A DNA stretch of 64,000 nt from Variovorax paradoxus B4 (GTDB lineage: Bacteria; Pseudomonadota; Gammaproteobacteria; Burkholderiales; Burkholderiaceae_C), in the NCBI RefSeq assembly GCF_000463015.1, contig NC_022247.1:3658001-3722000 (forward strand), in the 5' to 3' direction. This document shows positions 49,598-58,192 of this stretch, piece by piece; positions within the stretch are counted from its first letter, which is position 1, and the number at the start of each line of letters is the position of its first letter. A program made the translations under genes and the position numbers. The notes beneath the pieces were generated by a model, which was not told the origin of the DNA, made no database searches, and saw nothing but the letters and a program-made list of their open reading frames with translations.

Positions 49598-50052
49598 GCG
49601 TTTACGACAAGCTTTCCAGCCTCGGCATCACCCTGCCCCCCGTCGCCGCCCCGGCCGCGGCCTACGTGCCCTTCGTGCGCACCGGCAACCTCGTGTTCCT
49701 CTCGGGCCACATCGCCAGGAAAGACGGCAAGGTCTGGGCCGGCCAGCTGGGCGCGAACATCGGCACCGAAGAAGGCAAGCAGGCGGCGCGCGCCATTGCC
49801 ATCGACCTGCTCGGCACGCTCCATGCGGCCGTGGGCGACCTGAACAAGGTCACGCGCATCGTCAAGGTGATGAGCCTGGTCAACTCGGTCGGCACCTTCA
49901 CCGAGCAGCACCTGGTGACCAACGGCGCGAGCGAGTTCTTCGCCGAAGTGTTCGGCCCCGAGAAGGGCGCGCATGCGCGCAGCGCCTTCGGCGTGGCGCA
50001 GATTCCGATGGGCGCCTGCGTCGAGATCGAGCTGATCGCCGAAGTCGGCTGA
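49594..50052 (+). CDS. RidA (YjgF/UK114) family protein
   Basis: Protein of 152 aa of the RidA family, longer than the 130-residue archetype and like the YoaB/YjgH-type subgroups. Members hydrolyse reactive enamine/imine intermediates or act as small-molecule binding trimers. Visible motifs are NLVFLSGHIARKDGKVWAGQLG and GVAQIPMGACVEIELIAEV. The Arg that deaminating RidA uses in its RxxxxV-type motif is not in the usual place, so the activity may differ. Its ATG overlaps the transglutaminase stop (ATGA). Confidence 0.9.
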   Translation: MSVYDKLSSLGITLPPVAAPAAAYVPFVRTGNLVFLSGHIARKDGKVWAGQLGANIGTEEGKQAARAIAIDLLGTLHAAVGDLNKVTRIVKVMSLVNSVGTFTEQHLVTNGASEFFAEVFGPEKGAHARSAFGVAQIPMGACVEIELIAEVG

Positions 50053-50073
50053 TCCTTTTTCTCCTTCCCTCCC

Positions 50074-50094
50074 CCGCCCGCCTCCGCCGGGCGG
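50074..50094. terminator. Hairpin after the RidA-family gene
   Basis: CCGCCCG and CGGGCGG form a perfect 7-bp stem around a 7-nt loop, 22 nt after the RidA-family stop. The T-rich tract lies before rather than after the stem on the plus strand, so a canonical intrinsic terminator is not formed. Confidence 0.35.
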
Positions 50095-50095
50095 C

Positions 50096-50203
50096 TCAGT
50101 GGATGAGCGGTCCGCCGCGCGCCGCCTCCACCCTGATCATCGCCGCCACGCAGCCTTCGAGCGAGAAGTAGCTGAACTCGTCCTTGCCGCGCGTGCCGGC
50201 CAT
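50096..50203 (-). CDS. Possible small protein (35 aa)
   Basis: Short minus-strand reading frame MAGTRGKDEFSYFSLEGCVAA... that ends beside the hairpin. Its composition (DEFSYFSLEG) is unlike the Arg/Ala-rich products of non-coding frames in this GC-rich DNA, and a GGA lies 8 nt before the ATG. It could be a true small gene or the remnant of a larger one. No family was recognised. Confidence 0.3.
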   Translation of the reverse strand: MAGTRGKDEFSYFSLEGCVAAMIRVEAARGGPLIH

Positions 50204-50288
50204 CGGACATTTCCGGGCGACGCTACGGGGAACCCTGCTGCTCGCAAACCCTCGGCCCCGGGCCGCGCGGCGCCGCCCGCGACCTATC

Positions 50289-51374
50289 ATGCAGCGCGCC
50301 ACCGCCCACCCCATGACCGATCCCGCACCAGAGCGCCTGCCGGACATTCCCTTCGACACCATCGTCGAACAGATGGTCGCGGGCATCTACGTGATCCAGG
50401 ACGACCGCTTCGTCTATTGCAACGCGACCTGGGCCGGCATCGCAGGCTACACGGCGGAAGAAGCGACCGGCATGTCGCTCGCGCAGATCGTGCCGCCCGA
50501 CTTCCTCGAGGTGGTGCGCTCGCGCATCCGAGCCCGGCTGGCGGGGCATCCGCCGAGCATGCACTTCATCACGCGCGGCCTGCACCGCGACGGCCGCGTG
50601 CGCTTCGTGGAAGTGCACGGCTCGCGCATCACCTACCGGGGACGGCCGGCCGTGATGGGCGTGGGCGTCGACGTGACCGACCGCGTGCGCGGCGAGGAAG
50701 AACGCCAGCGCTCGCGCGAGCAATTGCAGGCCCTGGCCGCCTACACCGCGAACAAGCTCGAGGAGCAGCGGCTGGCGCTTGCGCGCGACGTGCACGACGT
50801 GCTCGGCGGCATGCTGACCTCGATCAAGATGGACGCCACGCGCATCCAGCGCCGCGCCGACAACCCCGAGGTGCAGGCGCTGACGCAGGGCCTGATCGCG
50901 CTGACGCAGCAGACCATCGACACGGTGAAGCAGATCTCCGAAGCGCTGCGCCCGAGCGCGCTAGACCATCTCGACCTGTCCGTTGCGCTGGCGAACGAGC
51001 TGCAGGCCTTCACGCGCCGATCGGGCGTGCCGCACGCGCTGGACGCCGACGTCCCGGCGTTGCGGCTCGCGCCCCGGCACGCGACGGCGGTCTACCGCAT
51101 CTTCCAGGAAGGCCTGACGAACGTCTCGCGCCACTCGAAGGCACAACGCGTGAACGTGCGGCTGCGCGTGGAAGACGGCCGGCTGCGGCTCGCGCTGCAC
51201 GACGACGGCTGCGGCTTCGACCCCGATGCCCCCGAGGGCAGCGCGCTCGGCCTGCTGAGCATGCGCGAACGCGCGCGCGAGATCGGCGGCGAACTGCAGA
51301 TCCGTTCGGCGCCCGGCGCAGGCACGCGGCTCGTGCTGAGCGTCCCGCTGCACCAAGAGCCCCGCCCCGCATGA
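50289..51374 (+). CDS. PAS-domain histidine kinase (NarL/UhpB type)
   Basis: Cytosolic sensor kinase of 361 aa. A PAS domain (about 25-140) contains DRFVYCNATWAGIAGYTAEEATGMSL. A HisKA_3 helix follows with the phospho-His in LARDVHDVLGGMLTSIKMD, then a HATPase domain with FQEGLTNVSRHSKA, DDGCGFD and GLLSMRERA. There is no membrane helix, so it senses a cytoplasmic signal. ATGs at 50289 and 50313 are both possible. It overlaps the response regulator gene (ATGA). Confidence 0.93.
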   Translation: MQRATAHPMTDPAPERLPDIPFDTIVEQMVAGIYVIQDDRFVYCNATWAGIAGYTAEEATGMSLAQIVPPDFLEVVRSRIRARLAGHPPSMHFITRGLHRDGRVRFVEVHGSRITYRGRPAVMGVGVDVTDRVRGEEERQRSREQLQALAAYTANKLEEQRLALARDVHDVLGGMLTSIKMDATRIQRRADNPEVQALTQGLIALTQQTIDTVKQISEALRPSALDHLDLSVALANELQAFTRRSGVPHALDADVPALRLAPRHATAVYRIFQEGLTNVSRHSKAQRVNVRLRVEDGRLRLALHDDGCGFDPDAPEGSALGLLSMRERAREIGGELQIRSAPGAGTRLVLSVPLHQEPRPA

Positions 51375-52003
51375 TCGACATCCTGATGGTCGACGACCAC
51401 ACGATCTTCCGCTCCGGGCTGCAACGCCTGCTGCTCGACGAGACCGACCTGCGCACCACCGCCGAGGCCGGCAACGGCGCCGAGGCGCTCGAGCTGGTGC
51501 GCCGGCGCCGCTTCGACGTGGTGCTGCTCGACATCAACATGGAGGGCCGCAACGGCCTGGAGGTGCTGGCCTCGATCCGCGCGGCGCAGCCCGCGCTGCC
51601 GGTGCTGATGCTGTCGATGTACGCCGAGGAGCAGTACGCGCTGGTCGCCATCCAGGCCGGCGCGCGCGGCTACATCGCGAAAGATGCGGAACCGGCCGAG
51701 CTGGTGTGCGCGATCCGCTGCGTGGCGGCCGGTGGCCAGTACCTGAGCGCGCGTGCCGCCTCGCAGGTCAGCGGCCAGCTCGGAGGCCGGGACGACCGCC
51801 CGGCCCACCAGCGGCTCACGGTGCGCGAGCACCAGATCATGCTGATGATGCTCAAGGGCCTGTCGCTCACGGCAATCGGCAACGAGATGCTCATCAGCGT
51901 GAAGACCGTGAGCACGCACCGCGGCAACATCCTCGACAAGCTCGGCGTGGCCAGCACGGCCGAGCTGGTGCTCTATGCCGTGCGCCACGGGATCATCCAA
52001 TAA
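51371..52003 (+). CDS. NarL/FixJ-family response regulator
   Basis: Regulator of 210 aa. The receiver domain has the acidic pair in MVDDH, phospho-acceptor Asp in VVLLDINMEG and Lys in GYIAKDAE. The LuxR-type helix-turn-helix is in LTVREHQIMLMMLKGLSLTAIGNEMLISVKTVSTH. It partners the overlapping PAS kinase. The adjacent convergent esterase gene is not obviously a target. Confidence 0.95.
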   Translation: MIDILMVDDHTIFRSGLQRLLLDETDLRTTAEAGNGAEALELVRRRRFDVVLLDINMEGRNGLEVLASIRAAQPALPVLMLSMYAEEQYALVAIQAGARGYIAKDAEPAELVCAIRCVAAGGQYLSARAASQVSGQLGGRDDRPAHQRLTVREHQIMLMMLKGLSLTAIGNEMLISVKTVSTHRGNILDKLGVASTAELVLYAVRHGIIQ

Positions 52004-52017
52004 GCCGTTGCCGCGGT

Positions 52018-53769
52018 TCAGCGCGTGCCGTCGCGCAGCGGGTCCACCGACTCGGGCAGCGCGTTGAAGTCGACATAGCGGAACAGGAGTTCGCGCTGCT
52101 GCGGCGACAGCAGCGTGTAGCGCGGCCAGAAAAACAGGTAGTCGTCGGCCGACATGCGCGGCTGGTTGTCGAAGATCATCCGCTTGCTGCACAGCAGGCA
52201 GACGAAGTTGGTCCAGTTGTTCCAGGGCGTCTTGCCGTCGAACAGCCGGCTCGGCGCGCCGTAGCGGGCGAAGGTGGCGGTGTAGTCGATGAACTTGTCC
52301 GACAGGGCCTTGCGGCTGCTCGCGTTCGACGCGCTCCAGGCAAAGCGCATGAAGTTCGGCTCGTCGGTCACGAAGTTGCCGAACAGCGCGGCCACGTCGA
52401 TGCCGTGGAAGGCGCCGAAAGTGTCTTTCCAGGGCTGGGGCGTATCGTCCCAGTTGTAGTTGTAGCGATAGATGTCGCCGTTCTGCAGGCGCAGCACGCG
52501 GATGACGTTGTCGAGCACGTTGTCGATCGCGTACGTCAGCACCTCGTGGGTCTGCGTGTAGATCGGCTGGAACTCCGGCTTGACGAGCTGGTTGAAGGTC
52601 ACGCTGCCGGGCGGCGCGAAGTTGGCCAGGTTCCAGAGCTCGGCCTGTGTCGGCTGGCCCATGCCGAACAGGAACGCGAAGTACGAGCCTTCGTCGTGCG
52701 TCGAGCCGATCATCAGCGGCATCTTGTTGTAGCTGCCCGCGAGGAGGCCGGGCAGCCCGCTCGCGCGGATCACCGTGCCGTCGGTGAAATGCCCCGGCAC
52801 CACCGGGCTCGGCGTGAACTTCATGATCTGCGCCGCCGTGGCATTGCGCAGCAGCGAGGCGATGTCGCCCTTGCTCATCGTCACGCGCTGCGCGGCGGCC
52901 TGCGCCGTGGTCGAGGCGCGGCCGGTGTCGACCAGCAGGCTGTCGATCAGCGACTCGGCCGCCAGCGTGCCCACCAGCGGCGGGTAGGCGTTCGGCACGC
53001 CCGACATGCATACCGCGCGATGGAACTTGCCTTCGGCCAGCGGCGACTGCAGCAGGCCCCAGGTGTTGATGCAGCCGGCCGACTGGCCCGCCACCGTCAC
53101 CTGCCCCGAGTTGCCGCCGAAGGCGCCGGCGTTGGCCCTCACCCAGTCGAGTGCGCGCACGAGGTCGAGCGTGGTGAAGTTGCCCGAGTCGTCCAGCGCA
53201 TTGCCGGTCTTCATCGCCGGGTGGTTGAGCCAGCCCAGCATGCCCATGCGGTACTGCACCGTCACCACCACCATGTTGGCCCGCTGCGCAAGGTAGGCGC
53301 CGTCGTACAGGGGCTCGCGCGCCGAGCCCTTGGTGTTGCTGCCGCCGTGGATCCAGAAGAACACCGGCAGGTTGTCAGCGCTCGAATTGGGGCGCCAGAC
53401 GTTCAGGTACAGGCAGTCCTCGCTGCCCACGGGCTGGCCGAAGGTGGCCGGGTCGGGTTCGCCGAAGGGGTTGCCGACCTGCGCGCACATGCCCGCCAGC
53501 GTGGTGGCGGCACGCGAGCCGCTCCACGGCACCGGCGGCTGCGGCGCGCGCCAGCGCAGGGTGCCGACCGGCGGCTGCGCGAAGGGAAGGCCCAGGAAGG
53601 CATGCGTGTTGTTGGCGGCGACCTTGCCGTAGATCTGGCCGGCATCGAGCGTGCGCGTCAGGCTCTGGTTGTAGGCCGCCAGCGCCGCCGGCGCCACGAG
53701 CACCGCGAGCGCCCACAGGACCGCGGTGCGGAGCAGCAGGCGAAAGAGGCCAGGGAGGGAGCGATGCAT
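52018..53769 (-). CDS. Secreted type-B carboxylesterase
   Basis: Alpha/beta-hydrolase of 583 aa (para-nitrobenzyl esterase family) with a signal peptide ending at PAALAA. The nucleophile Ser lies in VAGQSAGCINTWG (Gln replaces the usual Glu before Ser), the oxyanion motif is FFWIHGGSN, the acid lies in the STHDEGSYF region and the His in FHGIDVAALF. The ATG at 53769 has GAGGAGA 8 nt upstream and gives a proper signal peptide. Several Cys (EDCLYL, VCLLCSK) could form periplasmic disulfides. Confidence 0.92.
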   Translation of the reverse strand: MHRSLPGLFRLLLRTAVLWALAVLVAPAALAAYNQSLTRTLDAGQIYGKVAANNTHAFLGLPFAQPPVGTLRWRAPQPPVPWSGSRAATTLAGMCAQVGNPFGEPDPATFGQPVGSEDCLYLNVWRPNSSADNLPVFFWIHGGSNTKGSAREPLYDGAYLAQRANMVVVTVQYRMGMLGWLNHPAMKTGNALDDSGNFTTLDLVRALDWVRANAGAFGGNSGQVTVAGQSAGCINTWGLLQSPLAEGKFHRAVCMSGVPNAYPPLVGTLAAESLIDSLLVDTGRASTTAQAAAQRVTMSKGDIASLLRNATAAQIMKFTPSPVVPGHFTDGTVIRASGLPGLLAGSYNKMPLMIGSTHDEGSYFAFLFGMGQPTQAELWNLANFAPPGSVTFNQLVKPEFQPIYTQTHEVLTYAIDNVLDNVIRVLRLQNGDIYRYNYNWDDTPQPWKDTFGAFHGIDVAALFGNFVTDEPNFMRFAWSASNASSRKALSDKFIDYTATFARYGAPSRLFDGKTPWNNWTNFVCLLCSKRMIFDNQPRMSADDYLFFWPRYTLLSPQQRELLFRYVDFNALPESVDPLRDGTR

Positions 53770-53961
53770 GGTGGATGTCTCCTCGAGGTGGATGCGGCGA
53801 GCTCTGACGGCCCTGCTCATGCATCGATTCTCGTGAGCCCCCTCACCGCGCGCCTCGGTGTCATCGCAGGGGAGCGGCAAGAATTCTCCGATTGACATCC
53901 GGACGGCAAAGGGCCATGCAGGCGATGGCATCACCGGCCCGCACTGCGGCACGCAGGGCGG

Positions 53962-54974
53962 CTACTTGCGCTTCCAGCTCGCCACCGTGATGAACACGCC
54001 GGTTTCCTGCGCATCGCGCAGGCGGATGCTGTAGCGGCCCGCGCCGTCGGTGCCGTTGAAGGCGACCTCGCGGCCCTCCTCCTCCGGGCTCGCGCCCTTC
54101 GCGAGTTCGCGGTAGGTGTCGACCAGCGCGCCGAGCCCTGCATAGCTGCGCAGCGTGACCTCGGCATCGGGCAGCCGGGGCTCGTTGCGCTGGGAGCGCT
54201 GGTAGGCCGTACGCATCGGCTGGCCGGCGAGGCCCTTGGGGAGCACGATCTTGCCGGCGCTCGCCGTGCTGTTCACCTCGGCCGTCTGCACCAGCAGTGG
54301 GTGCAGCGATGCCGGGAAGCCCGGCGGCACCTGTTCGACACGCCAGCCCGGGACATCCGGCTGACCGGTGATGTATTCGACACTCGCGATCTTCTGCGCA
54401 TCCGCCGCCCTTGCCGGGTCGTCGCTGTCGGCCATGGCCGCCAGGAACGCAGGCAGCGTCCTGCCCCACACGACCAGCGGCTCTGCATCCGCCTGCTTCG
54501 CACCGGCGGGCTGGAAGATCGACAGCACCGTCTGCGGCGCGGGCTTGCACACCTTCGGCTTGTCGTCGGTCGGCGGCACATTGCAATGGCCATTGACCAG
54601 CCCCAGCGCCACCAGGCGGCCTTCGGCGTCGATCAGCATCGCGGCGCGCTCTTCGCCGTGGTCGCCGCCGTTGACGGACGCGATGACCCGGCGGCCATCG
54701 GGCCAGACGGTCGCGTGATGTCGTGCCTGGAACGCATGCCCTCGAGCACCTGCTGCGCAATCAACGCATCGGCCTCGGTGTAGCTGCCGCGCGCGTAGCC
54801 GACCATGCCGATCACGGCACTGCGGATGCGCGGCTGCTCGCTGAGCCGCAGCGCCGGCGCGGGCAGCTCCGTCGTGACGGCGCCCGATGCCGCAGGTTGC
54901 GCGCCCTGTGCATGGGCACCGACGGCGCAGGCGAGCAACAGCGAGGCGACGGTCTTGGGAATCAGCGCATTCAT
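53962..54974 (-). pseudogene. Frameshifted paralogue of the upstream secreted protein
   Basis: A signal-peptide start (MNALIPKTVASLLLACAVGAHA) opens a frame that fails near 54720. The continuation, WPDGRRVIASVNGGDHGEER onward, is in another frame and runs to 53962. The join aligns along its whole length with the intact neighbour (SSYRRPYGGSERAAVLLDD beside ASVNGGDHGEERAAMLIDA). One missing base near 54720-54722 (ATG-TCG instead of ATGGTCG on the plus strand) would restore 337 codons. The start overlaps the neighbour's stop (ATGA). It is either an inactivated gene or a sequencing error. Its function is unknown. Confidence 0.75.
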
Positions 54975-55900
54975 TCGGACATCTCCACTTCGATGTTGGT
55001 GATCGCCGGCATGTCCCGGTCGTGCTTCACGTTGACGGAAAAAGCCAAGCCCTTGCGGCTGCCCGCGACATAGCCGTTGCGCTCGTCCAGCCCCGACTCC
55101 ATGTCTTCGAGCGGCGGCGTCAGCTGCTTGTAGAAGGCCAGCACCTGCGCCATGCTGTCCGTGGTCTGCAGGCGCAGCACGCGCCTGGCCTTGGCGTCGC
55201 TCAGCGCATCCTGCGCGGTGCGATGGATCTGCGACTTCGGGTACAGCGGCACCGCTGCCGAGAAACCCTTCGGCCGTTCGACGGGGCGTGCGGCGGTGTG
55301 CGCCGCATCCATCGTGGCGTACTCGGTCTTCGCGATCTTCTCGCCGTCGCCGGACTGCAGGTCTTCGGGCACCTGGCGGCTCCATGCGAACAACGGCTGC
55401 GCCTTGGCGCGGTCGACGCCCGGGCGCAGGAAGATCGACAGCACCGCGTGCTGGTCGTCCAGGCAGCCGGTGGAAGCCGAACCCTTGCCGCACTGGCGAT
55501 GCACCAGCGCCGCAGCCAGCACATCACCGCTGCGGTCGTCGAGCAGCACGGCCGCGCGCTCGCTGCCGCCATAGGGCCGACGGTAGGACGACAGCAGCCG
55601 CTGGCCGCCGGGCAAGGCTTGCTGCTTGCGGTCACGGCGCGACGACAGCCCCGAGATCAGTTGCTCGGCCAGCAAGCCTTCGGGCCAGTAGTAGGAGCCG
55701 GATGCCATGCCGGCAAAGCGGGTCAGCGCAAGGTCGAGGGCGGGAGTCTGGGTATCTTCCTGCGCGCGGTCGGTGTCCAGTGTCAGGACGGCATTGGCGG
55801 CCGAAGCCGGGGCCGCTGTGCCGAAAGTGGAGAGAAGAAGAAGAAGAAGAAGAACAGCCAGGAAAGCAGGAGGCGCGGAGCGAAGTCGGAAAAGAGGCAT
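54971..55900 (-). CDS. Secreted protein of unknown function
   Basis: Protein of 309 aa starting MPLFRLRSAPPAFLAVLLLLLLLSTFGTAAPASA, a signal peptide with seven Leu in a row. The mature part has pieces such as SGSYYWPEGLLAEQLISGLSS, ERAAVLLDDRSGDVLAAALVH and TTDSMAQVLAFYKQLTPPLEDME; the latter resembles segments of small periplasmic proteins. No named family was recognised. The ATG at 55900 is chosen for the signal peptide. It is followed by its frameshifted paralogue with an ATGA overlap. Confidence 0.75.
   Translation of the reverse strand: MPLFRLRSAPPAFLAVLLLLLLLSTFGTAAPASAANAVLTLDTDRAQEDTQTPALDLALTRFAGMASGSYYWPEGLLAEQLISGLSSRRDRKQQALPGGQRLLSSYRRPYGGSERAAVLLDDRSGDVLAAALVHRQCGKGSASTGCLDDQHAVLSIFLRPGVDRAKAQPLFAWSRQVPEDLQSGDGEKIAKTEYATMDAAHTAARPVERPKGFSAAVPLYPKSQIHRTAQDALSDAKARRVLRLQTTDSMAQVLAFYKQLTPPLEDMESGLDERNGYVAGSRKGLAFSVNVKHDRDMPAITNIEVEMSE
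55834..55854 (-). repeat. GAA trinucleotide microsatellite in a signal peptide
   Basis: Seven tandem GAA on the plus strand (TTC on the minus strand). In the reading frame it is six CTT plus CTC, encoding the poly-Leu core of the signal peptide. CTT is a rare Leu codon in DNA of this composition. Unit gain or loss keeps the frame and changes only the hydrophobic core length. Confidence 0.85.
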
Positions 55901-56122
55901 GCGGAAAGACGAGATGGACGATGCGCCTTGCCTGAGCTGTGTCGGGCAAACGCGGGACTGGATTCTAGAAGGCCCTCGCGACGCGGGCGACGACGCACGC
56001 CGGCTCCAGTTATGAGCTCGACACGCCAGAAGCGCTCGAGGCCATGGCCGCGCAGGAGTGCGCCGACTGCGCCCACGCCGCAGCCCTGGGGCCGCTTCCA
56101 CAGGTGGTGATCGCGCCACCGC

Positions 56123-57037
56123 TCAGACGGCGGCGGCGGCGAGTTCGAGCTGCGTCAGCCGCCGCGCCATGCGGCCGACGAAGTTCTGCGTGACGTGCGG
56201 CAGCACGCGCTGCGACGGCACCACGATGCCGACCTGCAACTGGTCGAGCGCGGGCAGCTCGAAGGGCCGCCAGATCAGGTCGCCGCGCTTGAGGTCCTCG
56301 ATGAAAGCGATCTTCGAGAAGCACGAGATGCCCTTGCCGGCCCTGATCAGCCGCTTGAGCATGGGCGTCGAATTGCAGGTGGCGGCCGGCTCCATGTCGT
56401 CCCAGAACGCGGCGAACTCCGGCGACAGCGCGGCGCTGATGACCGGGTGCGAACTCGACCGCAGAAAGGGGTAGCGCGCGCACTCCTTCAGCGAGACGCT
56501 GGCGTGGTTCGCGAGCGGATGGCCGGGCGGCATCACGAGGCCGATCGGCAGCTTCGCCAGCGCCACCGCCGCCACGCCACCGGGCAGCCGGCTCACGAAG
56601 GTCATGCCCACGTCGACCTGCCCCGACATCACCATCTGCGCCACCTCCATCGGCTGCACGGCGGTGATGGTGTACGTGACGGCCGGAAACACCTGCAGAA
56701 AGTCTTCCACCGCCGAAGGCAACAGCTCCTCGAAGAACGAATCCATCGCCGCCACCTTCACGTGGCCGGTGCGTTCGCCCTTGAGTGCGTCGAGCTCGGT
56801 GCGCATCACCTGGTACTGGTGCAGCGTCTCCTGCGCGTGCTTGAGCAGGCGTTCGCCGGCCGCATTGAGCCGCAGGCCGTTGGGCATGCGGTCGAACAGC
56901 TCCACGCCCAGCTCGTCTTCGAGCTTGTGGATCTGCCGGTTGACGGCGCTCGCGGCCACGTAGAGCCGCTCGGAGGCCTTGCGCACCGAGCCGCAGCTCG
57001 CGACCTCGATGAAGTATTTGAGGATGCTGGCGTGCAT
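56123..57037 (-). CDS. LysR-family transcriptional regulator
   Basis: Regulator of 304 aa with an N-terminal winged helix-turn-helix (MHASILKYFIEVASCGSVRKASERLYVAASAVNRQIHKLEDELGVELFDR) and a LysR substrate-binding domain. It is the last gene of the catabolic series, 27 nt after the ferredoxin gene and in the same direction, rather than divergent as LysR genes usually are. It probably responds to the operon's substrate or its CoA ester. Confidence 0.92.
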   Translation of the reverse strand: MHASILKYFIEVASCGSVRKASERLYVAASAVNRQIHKLEDELGVELFDRMPNGLRLNAAGERLLKHAQETLHQYQVMRTELDALKGERTGHVKVAAMDSFFEELLPSAVEDFLQVFPAVTYTITAVQPMEVAQMVMSGQVDVGMTFVSRLPGGVAAVALAKLPIGLVMPPGHPLANHASVSLKECARYPFLRSSSHPVISAALSPEFAAFWDDMEPAATCNSTPMLKRLIRAGKGISCFSKIAFIEDLKRGDLIWRPFELPALDQLQVGIVVPSQRVLPHVTQNFVGRMARRLTQLELAAAAV

Positions 57038-57064
57038 CAGCCGGCCCTCCCCTCTGGCACCCGT

Positions 57065-57397
57065 TCACCCGGCCGGCTGCCGTGGGAACGCTGCAATCGC
57101 GGGATGGTCGCAGGCCACGCGCTTCGCATCGGCGCCGCCGGGCGACCCGAGCCCGCTGATGTCCGCCGCGAAGAACTCGCGGTTGATGGCAATGAAGTGC
57201 GCCATTTCGGACGGCAGCCGAAGGTCTTCATAGATGGCCTGCGTGGGGCAGGCGGATACGCAAACGCCGCAATCGATGCATTCATCCGGGTGAATGTACA
57301 GAGTGCGCTCGCCTTCGTAGATGCAGTCCACCGGACAGCACTTGACGCAGGCGCCGTCCTTGATGTCGACGCAGGCGCCGGTGATGACGTAGGCCAT
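57065..57397 (-). CDS. 7Fe ferredoxin (FdxA-like)
   Basis: Ferredoxin of 110 aa. Two cluster-binding runs are present: the first in [18 protein letters not shown], typical of a 3Fe-4S/4Fe-4S protein, and the second in [14 protein letters not shown]-terminal extension follows the usual core. It carries electrons, here plausibly for the flavoprotein encoded upstream. It starts 18 nt after the hydratase stop. Confidence 0.93.
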   Translation of the reverse strand: MAYVITGACVDIKDGACVKCCPVDCIYEGERTLYIHPDECIDCGVCVSACPTQAIYEDLRLPSEMAHFIAINREFFAADISGLGSPGGADAKRVACDHPAIAAFPRQPAG

Positions 57398-57415
57398 GGC
57401 ATGAAGGGCGGGCGC

Positions 57416-58192
57416 CTAGCGGCCCAGCCATTGCGGCTTGCGCTTCTGCTGGAACGCCAGCACGCCTTCGTTCGCATCTTCGGACTGCAGCGCCGCCACC
57501 AGCGCCGGCAGCCGCATGCGGTGCGCCTCGGCCGGCGCGAGCGTGCCGGTGCGGCGCACCACCTGCTTGATGGCCTTGAGCGACAGCGGCGCGCAGGCCA
57601 GCATCTGCTGCACCCAGCGATTGACGGCCGTGTCGAGCTCGGCGCGCGGCACCACCTCGTTGACCAGGCCCATCTCCAGCGCGCGCTGCGCCTTCACGCG
57701 CTGGCCGGTGAGCATCATGCCCATCGCCTGACGGTAGGGAATCTGCCGCTGCAGCAACAGCATGCCGCCGTCCAGCGGCAGGCGGCCCACCAGCGGCTCG
57801 GGCAGGCCGAAGCTCGCCTCCTCGCAGGCCACGACGATGTCGCAGCCCAGCACCATCTCGAAGCCGCCACCGAGCGCAAAGCCGTTGACGCGGGCGATCA
57901 CCGGCACGTCGAGCGTCTCGCGCAGCGCAATGCCGCCGAAGCCGCCGGGGCGTGCCGCCGCCCAATACTCGACGCCCTTGAGGTTCGACGTGTTCTTCAG
58001 GTCGGCGCCGGCGCAGAACGAGCGCTCGCCCGCACCGGTAAGCACCACCACGCGGATGTCGTCGCGCGACTCGATCTCGCTCCAGATGCGCTGCAGCTCG
58101 GCCTCGGTCGGCAGGTCCACCGCGTTGAGCACATCCGGGCGGTCGATGGTGACGGTGGCGACATGGTCGGCAACCTCGAAGCGCACGCTCAT
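57416..58192 (-). CDS. Enoyl-CoA hydratase/isomerase family protein
   Basis: Crotonase-fold enzyme of 258 aa. The oxyanion-hole segments are CAGADLKNTSN and NGFALGGGFEMVLGCDIVVA, and the catalytic-loop Glu region FGLPEPLVGRLPLDGGMLLL is present. It ends FQQKRKPQWLGR, as in many catabolic hydratases. Its ATG overlaps the CoA-transferase stop, so the CoA ester made by that enzyme is the likely substrate. Confidence 0.93.
   Translation of the reverse strand: MSVRFEVADHVATVTIDRPDVLNAVDLPTEAELQRIWSEIESRDDIRVVVLTGAGERSFCAGADLKNTSNLKGVEYWAAARPGGFGGIALRETLDVPVIARVNGFALGGGFEMVLGCDIVVACEEASFGLPEPLVGRLPLDGGMLLLQRQIPYRQAMGMMLTGQRVKAQRALEMGLVNEVVPRAELDTAVNRWVQQMLACAPLSLKAIKQVVRRTGTLAPAEAHRMRLPALVAALQSEDANEGVLAFQQKRKPQWLGR

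Noticed and set aside
53770..53961. N-terminal extension of the esterase gene into the upstream gap
   Set aside because: The ATG at 53769 has a strong ribosome site and yields a proper signal peptide. The extension would hide it and has no coding features.
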